From an uncultured Lachnospiraceae bacterium (lineage in GTDB: Bacteria > Bacillota > Clostridia > Lachnospirales > Lachnospiraceae), in contig CAKRVA010000004.1 in NCBI GenBank assembly GCA_934408585.1, forward strand, positions 103,551 to 167,550: 64,000 bases of DNA. The letters are read 5' to 3'. Shown here in pieces: positions 34,514 to 43,512 of this stretch (its first letter is position 1; every line of letters starts with the position of its first letter). Position numbers and translations under genes: made by a program. The notes beneath the pieces are model-generated. The model saw only the letters and a list, made by a program, of their open reading frames with translations. It made no database searches and was not told where the DNA came from.

Positions 34514-36040
34514 ATGAAAGCAAAAAATATTTTTGTGGCAATGCTTATGGCAACGAGCCTTGTATTGGGATTGGCTGGATGTCAGAAAGAGGCAGTAACC
34601 ACAGAAACGGACGTTGTGAACGAAACGGTGGAAGAAACTGCTGATGAAGCTGAGACAGAGCAGGAAACAGAAACTGAACCGGCAGAAACAACGGAAGAAG
34701 AAACACAGGAAGAGGAGACTGTGGTAAGCGGTCCCAAGCAAGTTATCGTTTATTTTGCAAACTGGAATCTGGATGGTAAGGCTGCAGAAGAAGGCGGAGA
34801 GGTTGCAAGTATTCCATGGGATAGTGTGACAATGATTAATCATGCATTCTGGGCAACAGCACCGGCAGATGGAAGTACCGAAACTTCTTTTGAAAGACGA
34901 AGCAATGGTGAGGCTCCAAGAACCGAGTTCAAAATTGTTTCCACCAATGCAAAAATGGATTATGAAGATACAAATCCAAGTGCAGTGGACCCGTCCATGC
35001 AGAGAAATCACTTTGCAGAATATGCAGCATATTCCGAAAAATATCCGGATGTAAATATTATGATTTCCATTGGTGGCTGGACAGCCTGCGGTTATTTTTC
35101 AGAAATGGCATATACACCCGAAGGACGTACCAGCTTTGTAAAAAGCTGTGTGGATTTGATAGAACAGTATCCGTGGATTGATGGTATTGACATAGACTGG
35201 GAACATCCGGGCGGAAGCAATGATGGGGAAAGACTTCCGGAAAGTGACACCGACCAGGGATGCCCGATTTGGGGAACACCAAAAGAAGATACCGAAAATT
35301 TTGCAGCTTTGGTAAAAGAATTGAGAGAAACATTGGACGAAACATATGGTGCAGGAGAAAAGCTGGTTACTGCATGTGCATCGGCATCTACCGGATGGAC
35401 ACTTCCGAATCAGGACTGGGTAGCCGCAGAACCATATCTCGATTTTATCAATATTATGACCTATGACCTTGCAGGTGACTGGGATGGAATTACCGGACAT
35501 GCTGCTTCCATTACCGGTGTAAAGGGTGCGATGAACTATTTTATGATGAAGGGAATCGACACCACAAAGATTAATATTGGTTCTCCAATGTATGGAACCG
35601 GATTTATGATGAATGAACAGATGTATACCGGAAGACCGGTAGGAGCAGTCATTACAACACCATCCGGCATCGATAAGGATAAGCTGACAGAAGATGCGAT
35701 TCGTGATTTAGAAGCTGAGGCAGTCAGCGGTTATGAGATTACGTATGACGCTCAGGGAATTCCGACCATCGGAGAAGAATGGGATAATTCCCAGGATGGA
35801 GAGGTATGCGGCTGGCATTTTGCATACGATTCCAAAGCGGAAGGCGCATATATGTATAATGATGATGCGGATTCGGAAAATTACATGTGGTATATTTCTT
35901 ATGAAAATCCGTTATCATTACAGGCAAAGCTTGATGTGATTGAAAAATACAATCTGGCAGGAATTATTGTCTGGGAATCCAGTGAGGATACCGCAGACCA
36001 TCAGATGATTCGTCAGATGGGAGACTTCCTTTTGAAGTAA
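34514..36040 (+). CDS. GH18-family lipoprotein (chitinase-like)
   Basis: A 508-residue precursor with a lipoprotein signal (LGLAGCQKE, Cys near residue 20), a long Thr/Glu-rich linker, and a GH18 barrel. The active-site strand DGIDIDWEHPGG carries the DxxDxDxE motif with the catalytic Glu, and SIGGW marks strand 3. It would cleave chitin, chito-oligosaccharides or another GlcNAc polymer outside the cell. Start 34514 follows GAGGGAAGGA; the upstream ATG at 34493 adds a non-signal sequence. A terminator follows. Confidence 0.92.
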   Translation: MKAKNIFVAMLMATSLVLGLAGCQKEAVTTETDVVNETVEETADEAETEQETETEPAETTEEETQEEETVVSGPKQVIVYFANWNLDGKAAEEGGEVASIPWDSVTMINHAFWATAPADGSTETSFERRSNGEAPRTEFKIVSTNAKMDYEDTNPSAVDPSMQRNHFAEYAAYSEKYPDVNIMISIGGWTACGYFSEMAYTPEGRTSFVKSCVDLIEQYPWIDGIDIDWEHPGGSNDGERLPESDTDQGCPIWGTPKEDTENFAALVKELRETLDETYGAGEKLVTACASASTGWTLPNQDWVAAEPYLDFINIMTYDLAGDWDGITGHAASITGVKGAMNYFMMKGIDTTKINIGSPMYGTGFMMNEQMYTGRPVGAVITTPSGIDKDKLTEDAIRDLEAEAVSGYEITYDAQGIPTIGEEWDNSQDGEVCGWHFAYDSKAEGAYMYNDDADSENYMWYISYENPLSLQAKLDVIEKYNLAGIIVWESSEDTADHQMIRQMGDFLLK

Positions 36041-36050
36041 AATGAATAAA

Positions 36051-36095
36051 ATGCCATGTGTTGGAATGGAAACTCCGCACATGGCATATTTTTTC
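36051..36095 (+). terminator. Terminator after the GH18 gene
   Basis: ATGCCATGTG / CACATGGCAT stem with a 17-base loop that can pair further (GGA/TCC), then ATTTTTTC. Confidence 0.85.
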
Positions 36096-36150
36096 TTTTG
36101 AGTAGGGGCATGTTATATTTGATGAAAGTCAAAGGAATAAGGAGAATATC

Positions 36151-36798
36151 GTGTATTTTGCATACGGAGAAAAAGAAATAGAATATCTGAAAGGAAAAGA
36201 CAAGAAGCTTGCAGAAGTAATGGAACAGGTGGGACATATCGAAAGAGAAGTAGATCCTGATTTGTTTTCGGCGGTAATCCATCATATTATCGGACAACAG
36301 ATTTCTACGAAGGCACAGGCAACCATCTGGCAGCGGATGCGGGGTGAATTTGGTACGGTTGATGCCGAAAAAATAGTAGCGGCAGGTATTCCAAAACTGC
36401 AGTCTTATGGAATGACATTTCGAAAAGCAGAGTATCTTTCGGATTTTGCAAATAAGGTACAGTCTGGAGAAGTCAATCTGGCGGCATTGTGGAACATGTC
36501 AGATGAAGAGGTGATACAGGAACTGGTATCACTGAAAGGGGTAGGAGTCTGGACCGCAGAGATGATTCTTTTATTCTGTATGCAGCGACCGGATGTGTTC
36601 AGCTATGGAGATCTGGCAATTCAGAGAGGGCTGCGCATGGTTTATCATCACCGGAAGATTGACAAAAAATTATTTGAAAAGTATCGAAGACGTTTTTCCC
36701 CTTATTGCAGTGTGGCAAGCTTGTATCTGTGGGCAGTTTCCGGCGGAGCAATCCCCGGAATGAAGGATTATGCCCCGCAGGTAAAGAAGGACAAATAA
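36151..36798 (+). CDS. DNA-3-methyladenine glycosylase, AlkA-like (HhH-GPD)
   Basis: A 215-residue protein with the helix-hairpin-helix (LKGVGVWTAEMILLF, about residues 128-142) followed by a conserved Asp (FSYGDLAIQ). It removes alkylated bases in base-excision repair. The start is GTG at 36151 with GGAG ten bases upstream. It lies 1 bp before an esterase gene; the pair may share a transcript. Confidence 0.88.
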   Translation: MYFAYGEKEIEYLKGKDKKLAEVMEQVGHIEREVDPDLFSAVIHHIIGQQISTKAQATIWQRMRGEFGTVDAEKIVAAGIPKLQSYGMTFRKAEYLSDFANKVQSGEVNLAALWNMSDEEVIQELVSLKGVGVWTAEMILLFCMQRPDVFSYGDLAIQRGLRMVYHHRKIDKKLFEKYRRRFSPYCSVASLYLWAVSGGAIPGMKDYAPQVKKDK

Positions 36799-36799
36799 T

Positions 36800-37642
36800 A
36801 TGAAAATGTCAAAAAAACCATCTGATATTAAAATAGAACAGGAAAGTATATTATTACAGGGACATCGTATCCCATTGCTCATTCTGCGCCCGCTGAATCA
36901 GCAACAGGAGGCTCCCGGTGTGCTGTGGGTTCATGGAGGAGGCTATTGCCTTGGAATGAAGGAAATGGTTTATCGTTCAAGGGCAATGGATTTTGTCCGG
37001 AATTATGGAGCAGTTGTTGTTTCTCCTGGGTATCGTTTATCCTGGCAGAAACCATATCCGGCAGCAATCGAAGATTGTTATGAAGCTTTGCAATATATGA
37101 AAAAGCATGCAGCACGTCTGAAAATCAGAAGTAATCAGATATTTGTCGGAGGAGAGAGTGCCGGTGGAGGACTTGCCGCGGCACTCTGTATGATGGCACG
37201 GGACAGGCAGACGGTTCAGATTGCCTATCAGATGCCACTTTATCCGATGCTGGATAACTTTGATACCGAAAGCTCCCGAAACAATCATGGCAGGGTATGG
37301 AATACGACCAAAAATCATATTGGCTGGAAACTTTATCTGCGTGGGGAGGCAAAAAAAGAGGTTTCACCCTATGCGGCGCCGGCAAGACAGACAGATTACC
37401 GGAACCTTCCGCCGGCATATACGTTTGTCGGAACCGGGGAACCATTTTTTTCAGAGACAAAAACGTATATAGAACATTTGCAATTATGTGGTATCCCGGC
37501 AGAACTGGATGTATATGACATGGATATGCATGCGTTTGATATGATGAAACCGGAATGGGAGATCAGCCAGCTGGCAGCAAAACGGGTGAACGAACATTTT
37601 GCATATGCCATAAAAAACTATTTTTCGGAACAAAAGGAATGA
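36800..37642 (+). CDS. Alpha/beta hydrolase, HSL-type esterase
   Basis: The 280-residue protein has the oxyanion motif WVHGGGYCLG, the nucleophile elbow GGESAGGGLAAAL and a C-terminal MHAFDMM with the catalytic His. This fits the hormone-sensitive-lipase family of carboxyl esterases. No signal peptide is present. ATG 36800 and a second in-frame ATG at 36806 are both possible. Confidence 0.88.
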   Translation: MKMSKKPSDIKIEQESILLQGHRIPLLILRPLNQQQEAPGVLWVHGGGYCLGMKEMVYRSRAMDFVRNYGAVVVSPGYRLSWQKPYPAAIEDCYEALQYMKKHAARLKIRSNQIFVGGESAGGGLAAALCMMARDRQTVQIAYQMPLYPMLDNFDTESSRNNHGRVWNTTKNHIGWKLYLRGEAKKEVSPYAAPARQTDYRNLPPAYTFVGTGEPFFSETKTYIEHLQLCGIPAELDVYDMDMHAFDMMKPEWEISQLAAKRVNEHFAYAIKNYFSEQKE

Positions 37643-37710
37643 TGTTTGGTGATAATGCCTAAAAAACAAAAAAACAGAATGACGGTAATGTGCAAAATGG
37701 TGGAAAAGTA

Positions 37711-37738
37711 TTGACTAATAAGGTACAGTTGATATAAT
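37711..37738 (+). promoter_or_regulatory. Promoter of the GH-like/Rbs-type operon
   Basis: TTGACT at 37711-37716 and TATAAT at 37733-37738, 16-bp spacer. Confidence 0.7.
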
Positions 37739-37784
37739 TGTATTATATATAGGATTAAGTTCTTCAGGGGATTTATAAGGATTA

Positions 37785-37798
37785 TGGAATCGGTTCCA
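37785..37798. promoter_or_regulatory. LacI-type operator (TGGAATCGGTTCCA)
   Basis: A 14-bp near-perfect palindrome about 40 bp downstream of the likely transcription start. It has the central CG typical of LacI-family operators. No LacI-family gene lies in the window. Confidence 0.6.
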
Positions 37799-37856
37799 AT
37801 TTCTTGAAGTCAGTGTTATCTAAGAATTTTCAAATCAGAAAATCGGGGGAAAAAGT

Positions 37857-39002
37857 GTGAATCAGATGGAAATTGCGGTACAGATATTTACAGGCGGCTA
37901 TGGTGAGAACAAAATCAAATATGAGACCATTGAAAAGAAACTGATAAAAATGTTTCGTATGATGCCGGTAAAAAAGGTAATTTTAGGATGGTCAGTAAAT
38001 CAGGAACTGTATAAAAGACTGAATAACTTTTTACATAGAAATGGCGTGGAAAGTTATCTTTGGTTACCTGTTTTTTCTGAGAACGGTCTGTTGCGTCCGA
38101 CGGACTTCTTAGTAGACGATCTGGGGCAGAAAGTAACGAGCTTTCGTGCCAAAGAAGGTGAGAATTTTGAATTCTATTGTCCGAATGACAGTTATAATGT
38201 AAGAAGTTTTCTGGAAATCTATGAGACTTATTATGATAATCTTGACTTCGACGGTGTCTTTTTAGACAAAATCCGTTACAGTACTTTTTCCAATGGATTG
38301 AGTGGCGTGTTTAACTGCTTTTGTTCTCATTGTATAGAGAAATATAAAGAAGCAGGAATTGATGTAGATGTACTAAAAGAAGAGATGCGCAAGGCAAGGG
38401 CGCATGAGGCCGGTTATGACAAAACACCATTAAAGATAACGGGATACCAGAATGGAAAATATACATTTGAAGAAAAAATCTGGGAAAGATTTTTCCAGAT
38501 GAAAGCAGATAGTGTTTCTGCAGCAATGCAGGAGATTACCGACTTCTTCCGAAAGAAAGATAAGAAAATCGGACTGGATTTACTATCTCCGTTTGTAGCA
38601 TATTTTGCCGGACAGGATTTTGAACGGTTAGGCGGAATGGTGGATTATATCAAACCGATGATGTATCGGATTACGAATGCGTCTGCCGGATTACCGTTTG
38701 AATATGCAAATTTCATGAAAGAAACTGTTGGTGAAAAAGAGAAAAAGGAATTTTCCATGGACTTTGTGGAATCCGAATTAGCAGTAGCGAAAAAGGCTCC
38801 TTGTGCTGTTTACAGCGGAATCGACGTAAACCGTATCAAAGGTGTTGTTAATGCAGACCCGAAATATATTATACAAACGTTGGATGGTATGGATCAGCAG
38901 GGCTTACAGGGACTCATCCTGTCCTGGGATATGTTGTGTGCACCGGATCGAAACCTGAAAGCAATTGGAAATTATTTACGGAAGAAAGGAGTCGCCAGAT
39001 AA
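37857..39002 (+). CDS. Putative glycosidase-like TIM-barrel protein of unknown family
   Basis: A 381-residue cytoplasmic protein without signal peptide. Patterns such as YYDNLDFDGVFLDKIRYSTF and MVDYIKPMMYRITNA, the DFDG..LDKIR strand end in particular, recall beta/alpha-barrel glycoside hydrolases or sugar-acting proteins. A FCSHCIEKYKEAG segment contains a Cys pair. I cannot place it in a numbered GH family. The start is GTG at 37857 after CGGGGGA. It is coupled to the Rbs-type ATPase gene by a one-base TAATG overlap, so a role with the imported sugar is likely. Confidence 0.7.
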   Translation: MNQMEIAVQIFTGGYGENKIKYETIEKKLIKMFRMMPVKKVILGWSVNQELYKRLNNFLHRNGVESYLWLPVFSENGLLRPTDFLVDDLGQKVTSFRAKEGENFEFYCPNDSYNVRSFLEIYETYYDNLDFDGVFLDKIRYSTFSNGLSGVFNCFCSHCIEKYKEAGIDVDVLKEEMRKARAHEAGYDKTPLKITGYQNGKYTFEEKIWERFFQMKADSVSAAMQEITDFFRKKDKKIGLDLLSPFVAYFAGQDFERLGGMVDYIKPMMYRITNASAGLPFEYANFMKETVGEKEKKEFSMDFVESELAVAKKAPCAVYSGIDVNRIKGVVNADPKYIIQTLDGMDQQGLQGLILSWDMLCAPDRNLKAIGNYLRKKGVAR

Positions 39003-40492
39003 TGGCTGACTATATTCTGGAACTTAAGAATATACATAAAAGCTTCGGACCGGTCGAGGTACTTAATGGTGTGGATTTTTCGCTGAAACGGGGAGAAGTC
39101 AGAGCTTTGCTTGGGGCAAACGGTGCCGGAAAGTCCACCTTAATTAAAATTGTGGGCGGTGTGTATCCGCCAACAAGCGGAGTAATGTTTTTGGACGGGG
39201 AACCGTTCACGGTAAAGAATGAAAGTGATGCAAAGGAAAAGGGAATCAGTATCATTTATCAGGAATTGAGTCTGGTTCCAACGATGACAGTAATTGAGAA
39301 CATGTTTCTGGGACGGGAAGCTGTCGCAGGCGGTTTTTTAATGAAAAAAGAGATGCGTAAGGAATACGAGCGCATCTGTAAAGAATTTGAGTTTGATATA
39401 GATGCTGATCTGCCGGTTTCAAAATTGAGTATCGCAAAGCAGCAAATGGTGGAAATTATGAAAGCGGTATCCTGTGAAGCAGATATTATCATTATGGATG
39501 AACCCACCACCTCTTTGACGAACAACGAGAAAGAAGGTCTTTTCCGAATCATAAAGAAGCTGCGGGGAATGAACAAAAGTATTATCTATATTTCCCATAT
39601 TTTGGATGAGGTTTTTCTGGTATGCGACAGTGTTACGATTATGCGTGGTGGCAGTATCGTTGGCAGTTATCCGCTGGAAGAACTGACCAAAGCCGGAATA
39701 GCAGAGCTTATGACAGGTAATCAGCAGAAGTTTACCGAAAAGAAAAACTGGTGTTATGCAGATTATACTGCGGAACCCTTGCTGGAAGCAGAGCATCTGG
39801 CAAGCACGCAGGTAAAGGATGTCAGCTTCCGGGTATATCAAGGTGAGGTTGTAGGTCTGGCAGGATTGGTTGGTTCGAAAAGAACGGAAATCATGAACCT
39901 GCTTTATGGGATTGATAAAAAGAAGAGCGGCATTATTAAAATGCACGGTAAGGAAATTACGATAAAAAATCCAAGGAGTGCAATTCAAAACCGAATTGGG
40001 CTGATTCCGGAAGACCGGAAGAATATGGGATTGATTTCTGAGCAGGAAATATACAAGAACGCTGCTGCAATCCAAAATGAAAATAGCAGATATCATGGAT
40101 TTTTAAATAAAAGGGATGAACTCGCATTTGCAAAAAACGGTGTTCATGAGTTGGGGATTAAACTGGATAGTCTGAAGCAGAAAATTTTGGAACTGAGTGG
40201 CGGAAATCAGCAGAAGGTGGTTGTTTCCAAATGGCTGGACCAAAACATGGAACTGATTATTTATGATGAACCGACTAAAGGAATTGATATTTCATCCAAG
40301 GAGGACATTTTTCATACCATAGAGGAATTTGCCCAAAAGGGAATTGGAATTATATTCATTTCTTCAGATCTGGAAGAGGTAATTCGTATTTCAGACCGGA
40401 TTCTTGTGGTAAGAAATGGAAGTATTATCGGAGAAATGAAAAACGAAGGAATTACCGAACAGGATATTATGAATCGGATATTCGACGTCTAG
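39002..40492 (+). CDS. Sugar ABC transporter ATPase, RbsA/MglA-like
   Basis: A 496-residue protein with two ABC modules. Module 1 has Walker A LLGANGAGKSTL, a non-standard signature (LSIAKQQMVEIM) and Walker B IIIMDEPT. Module 2 has a degenerate Walker A (AGLVGSKRTEIM), LSGGNQQKVVVSKW and a LIIYDEPTKGID. Such asymmetry is standard in CUT2 transporters. Start 39002 follows AAAGGAG; an in-frame ATG at 38936 lies inside the preceding gene. Confidence 0.94.
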   Translation: MADYILELKNIHKSFGPVEVLNGVDFSLKRGEVRALLGANGAGKSTLIKIVGGVYPPTSGVMFLDGEPFTVKNESDAKEKGISIIYQELSLVPTMTVIENMFLGREAVAGGFLMKKEMRKEYERICKEFEFDIDADLPVSKLSIAKQQMVEIMKAVSCEADIIIMDEPTTSLTNNEKEGLFRIIKKLRGMNKSIIYISHILDEVFLVCDSVTIMRGGSIVGSYPLEELTKAGIAELMTGNQQKFTEKKNWCYADYTAEPLLEAEHLASTQVKDVSFRVYQGEVVGLAGLVGSKRTEIMNLLYGIDKKKSGIIKMHGKEITIKNPRSAIQNRIGLIPEDRKNMGLISEQEIYKNAAAIQNENSRYHGFLNKRDELAFAKNGVHELGIKLDSLKQKILELSGGNQQKVVVSKWLDQNMELIIYDEPTKGIDISSKEDIFHTIEEFAQKGIGIIFISSDLEEVIRISDRILVVRNGSIIGEMKNEGITEQDIMNRIFDV

Positions 40493-40507
40493 GGGGAGTA
40501 TAACTAC

Positions 40508-41452
40508 ATGAAAAAGATATTAGCAAAAGTAAAATTTCGCGAATATGGTGTAGTTATTGGTTTCCTGTTACTATGCACGGCAATATCGATTGCAACACCT
40601 ACTTTTTTAAGTCAGAAAAACCTGTTGAATTTATTGAGGCAGTCCTCTATTATTGGAATTATTTCCGCAGGAATGACATTTGTGATTATTTCAGGAAATT
40701 TCGATATATCGGTTGGTGCAATTGCTGCACTATCAGGAGCAATTGTTATGAAGCTTACCACCGGTGGAACAAACATCTTTGTTTCTATTTTGATAGCTTT
40801 GGTGGTATGTGGCGTGATTGGCTGCATCAACGGAGTGGCAGTTTCCAAAATCAATATCCCATCATTGATTGCAACAATGGCAATGGTCAGTGTGGTAAAA
40901 GGCTCCATGCTGATGTTTACCGGAGGATACCCGATTACGGAAGAGATTCCGGTATTGGATTTTATTGGAAACGATTATTTGCTTGGAATACCAATACCTG
41001 TTATTATATTTGCGGTAGTGGTATTGATTGCCTATGTGGTACTTTCCAGAACCAGATTTGGACGTCATGTTTATTCGGTAGGTGGAAACCGTCTGGCGAG
41101 TAAATTGAATGGTATTCATGTAGATAGCTGCATCATAAAAGTGTTTGTAATAAATGCGGTATTGGCGGCAGTTGCCGGTATTGTGCTGATTGGCCGTATG
41201 GGAACCGCAAGTCCGTCTGCCGGGGATGGCTATGATATGGATGCGATTGCATCAGTAGTCATTGGTGGAGCATCTGTTTCGGGAGGTGCAGGTTCTCCTC
41301 TGAAAACCGTAATCGGCGTATTGATGATGAGCGTAATTAATAACAGTTTCAACCTGCTGGGAATTGATATGTATTTTCAGTATATTTTCAAAGGCCTGAT
41401 TATATTAATTGCAGTTGGAATAGATGCATACAGTAAGAAAAAACTTGCTTAG
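40508..41452 (+). CDS. Sugar ABC transporter permease, RbsC-like
   Basis: A 314-residue integral membrane protein with about ten helices. The GNFDISVGAIAALSGAI stretch and a C-terminal GGASVSGGAGS segment are common to RbsC/XylH-type permeases. It lies 15 bp after the ATPase gene and ends 28 bp before the binding-protein start. Confidence 0.93.
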   Translation: MKKILAKVKFREYGVVIGFLLLCTAISIATPTFLSQKNLLNLLRQSSIIGIISAGMTFVIISGNFDISVGAIAALSGAIVMKLTTGGTNIFVSILIALVVCGVIGCINGVAVSKINIPSLIATMAMVSVVKGSMLMFTGGYPITEEIPVLDFIGNDYLLGIPIPVIIFAVVVLIAYVVLSRTRFGRHVYSVGGNRLASKLNGIHVDSCIIKVFVINAVLAAVAGIVLIGRMGTASPSAGDGYDMDAIASVVIGGASVSGGAGSPLKTVIGVLMMSVINNSFNLLGIDMYFQYIFKGLIILIAVGIDAYSKKKLA

Positions 41453-41480
41453 TAATAAAGTGTGGAAAAGGAGAATACTC

Positions 41481-42449
41481 ATGAAAAGAAGATTATTAGC
41501 TTTCGCAATGGTATTAACTATGGCCATGGGTATGATTGGATGTGGAAGTGAACAAACAGGCACTGTTGCCGAAGAAAGTAAGGAAGGATATACGATTGCA
41601 GTTTTGTTGCCGGGACCTACCGGTTACTTTGTTGCGACAAAAGAAGGTGTAGATGCTGCAGCTGCAGAGAATGATGTAACCATCGAATATGCGGATGCTG
41701 AGTGGGATGCCGGAAAGCAGTTATCACAGGCAGAAGATTTTATTACAAAGGGTGTTGATTTAATCGCACTTTGCTGTGTAGATTCTGCATCTGCTGAAAA
41801 AATCGTAAAATCGGCACAGGAAGCAGAAATCCCGATTCTGGCATTCTGTAATGGAATTGGGGATAAGGAAAATGGCGAGTATGAAGGTCTTGTTACATAT
41901 GTTGGACAGAATGAAGTAAATACCGGAAAAGTAACCGGAGAGATTGCAAAAAAACTGCTTGGTGAAAAAGGCGGAAAGGCAATTCTGATTGAAGGTGTTC
42001 CGGGAACAACTCCGCAGATTAACCGTAAAAAAGGTCTGGAACAGGCTCTGGAAGGAAGCGGAATCGAGATTGTTTACAACCAGACATCTAATTGGGAAAA
42101 AGAAGAGGCGCTTCGAATCGTAGAAGATGTAATCCAGAAAGGAACGGAATTTGATATTGTTATCTGTCAGGATGATAATTCTGCAACCGGTGCAGGACAG
42201 GCTCTTGAAGAAGCAGGACTCAAGGATAAAGTATTTGTTACCGGACTTGGTGGAAGCAAAGATGGTCTGCAGGCAATTAAGGATGGGCTCGTAGATGGCA
42301 CCACGTATATGTCTGCTGTAGAAGAAGGAAAACTTGCAATCGAAACTGCAGTGAAATATCTGAATGGAGAGCAGGTCGAAGCAGTGACCGAAATCAAACA
42401 GGTAGAAGTAACTAAGGATAATGTAGACGATTTTCAGGGAGAATGGTAA
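41481..42449 (+). CDS. Sugar-binding lipoprotein, RbsB-like
   Basis: A 322-residue precursor with a lipobox (MGMIGCGS). The domain is of the ribose/galactose-binding type: TGYFVATKEGVDAAA, EDFITKGVDLIALCCVDSAS, and a DDNSATGAGQALEEAG region. Start 41481 follows AAAAGGAGAAT; the upstream ATG at 41424 lies within the permease gene. Order ATPase-permease-binding protein is unusual but known in CUT2 operons. Confidence 0.93.
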   Translation: MKRRLLAFAMVLTMAMGMIGCGSEQTGTVAEESKEGYTIAVLLPGPTGYFVATKEGVDAAAAENDVTIEYADAEWDAGKQLSQAEDFITKGVDLIALCCVDSASAEKIVKSAQEAEIPILAFCNGIGDKENGEYEGLVTYVGQNEVNTGKVTGEIAKKLLGEKGGKAILIEGVPGTTPQINRKKGLEQALEGSGIEIVYNQTSNWEKEEALRIVEDVIQKGTEFDIVICQDDNSATGAGQALEEAGLKDKVFVTGLGGSKDGLQAIKDGLVDGTTYMSAVEEGKLAIETAVKYLNGEQVEAVTEIKQVEVTKDNVDDFQGEW

Positions 42450-42467
42450 TTTCAGATAAAGAAAGTT

Positions 42468-42511
42468 AAAAACAGGTCTTTGTGACATGATGTCACGAAA
42501 ACCTGTTTTTT
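42468..42511. terminator. Bidirectional terminator between convergent sugar loci
   Basis: AAAAACAGGT...ACCTGTTTTT with an inner GTGACAT/ATGTCAC stem. It serves both the Rbs-type operon and the leftward fructokinase gene. Confidence 0.9.
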
Positions 42512-42519
42512 ATTGTTTC

Positions 42520-43494
42520 TTAATAGCTCATTGTTTGCAGACGGGCTTCGACAGCTTCAAGCGTTGGCATGGCAGGAATTCCGCCACGTTTTTCCACACA
42601 TAGACTGGCTAATGCATTTGCAAATCGTGCGAAATCGATTGCTTCCGTAAGAGAAATATCAGATGGAGATTTCCGGCTCTGAATCAGCTTATATAAAAAG
42701 CCGCCCCAAAAGGAATCACCGGCTCCGGTAGTATCGACAACCTGACTTTTAAATCCCGGTACAATACTTCCGGCTATTTCATGATGTTCTTTTGTACATA
42801 TGTAAGCACCGGCAGCACCAAGAGTGATGGCAACCAACGGAATTCCGTTCTCTACAAGATATGCAGCAGCATCCCTGGGTTCCAGGATTCCGGTTAAAAG
42901 TGTTGTTTCCTCGTCAGACATTTTCATAACGTCAACATAAGGAAGAATTCTGCGCATTTCCGAAATTGCGACATCTTTGCTGCTCCAGAGGGCGGCACGG
43001 TAATTTGGATCGTAGGAAATGATACATCCCGATTCTTTGGCTTTTTTTATGGCAAACAGGGTTGCACTTTTGGAAGGCTCGTCCGTTAAGGAAAGAGAGC
43101 CGATATGAAAGATCTTGGTCTGCTTTAAGATATCGACATTTACTTCAGATTCTTTTAAGCAGGTGTCAGCCCCCGGTTTCCGGGCAAATGAAAAATTGCG
43201 TTCGCCGGCATCGTTTAAAGACACAAATGCAAGCGTGGTAAATACAGAATCATCTACAATGAGTCCGTCGGTGTTGATTCCGGCGGTTTCCAAGGTGCTT
43301 TTTAAAAAACTGCCATGCATATCATTGCCAACCTTGCCGATAAATGAGGTTTTTAATCCGCATTTATTTAAAGCAGCAAGTACATTACATGGGGCACCAC
43401 CGGGATTCTGTTCAAACAGATTCATTCCGGAAGAAGATTTTCCGTGTGGAGTAAAATCAATTAATAATTCACCTAATGCAGTTACATCAAACAT
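42520..43494 (-). CDS. PfkB-family sugar kinase (fructokinase-like)
   Basis: A 324-residue kinase with NPGGAPCNVLAAL near the N-terminus and the C-terminal PfkB signature DTTGAGDSFWGGFLY, whose Asp is the catalytic base. The ALGELLIDFTPHG start is typical of fructokinases. It is 18 bp downstream of the GntR-like regulator and reads with it, so it is likely co-controlled with the divergent operon that ends in a GH32 enzyme. Confidence 0.92.
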   Translation of the reverse strand: MFDVTALGELLIDFTPHGKSSSGMNLFEQNPGGAPCNVLAALNKCGLKTSFIGKVGNDMHGSFLKSTLETAGINTDGLIVDDSVFTTLAFVSLNDAGERNFSFARKPGADTCLKESEVNVDILKQTKIFHIGSLSLTDEPSKSATLFAIKKAKESGCIISYDPNYRAALWSSKDVAISEMRRILPYVDVMKMSDEETTLLTGILEPRDAAAYLVENGIPLVAITLGAAGAYICTKEHHEIAGSIVPGFKSQVVDTTGAGDSFWGGFLYKLIQSRKSPSDISLTEAIDFARFANALASLCVEKRGGIPAMPTLEAVEARLQTMSY

Positions 43495-43512
43495 ATAAAG
43501 TCCTCCTGTATC

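Noticed and set aside
36100..36110. AGGGGCAT, similar to the start of tRNA-Trp
   Set aside because: It is a short chance match with no cloverleaf or attachment context.
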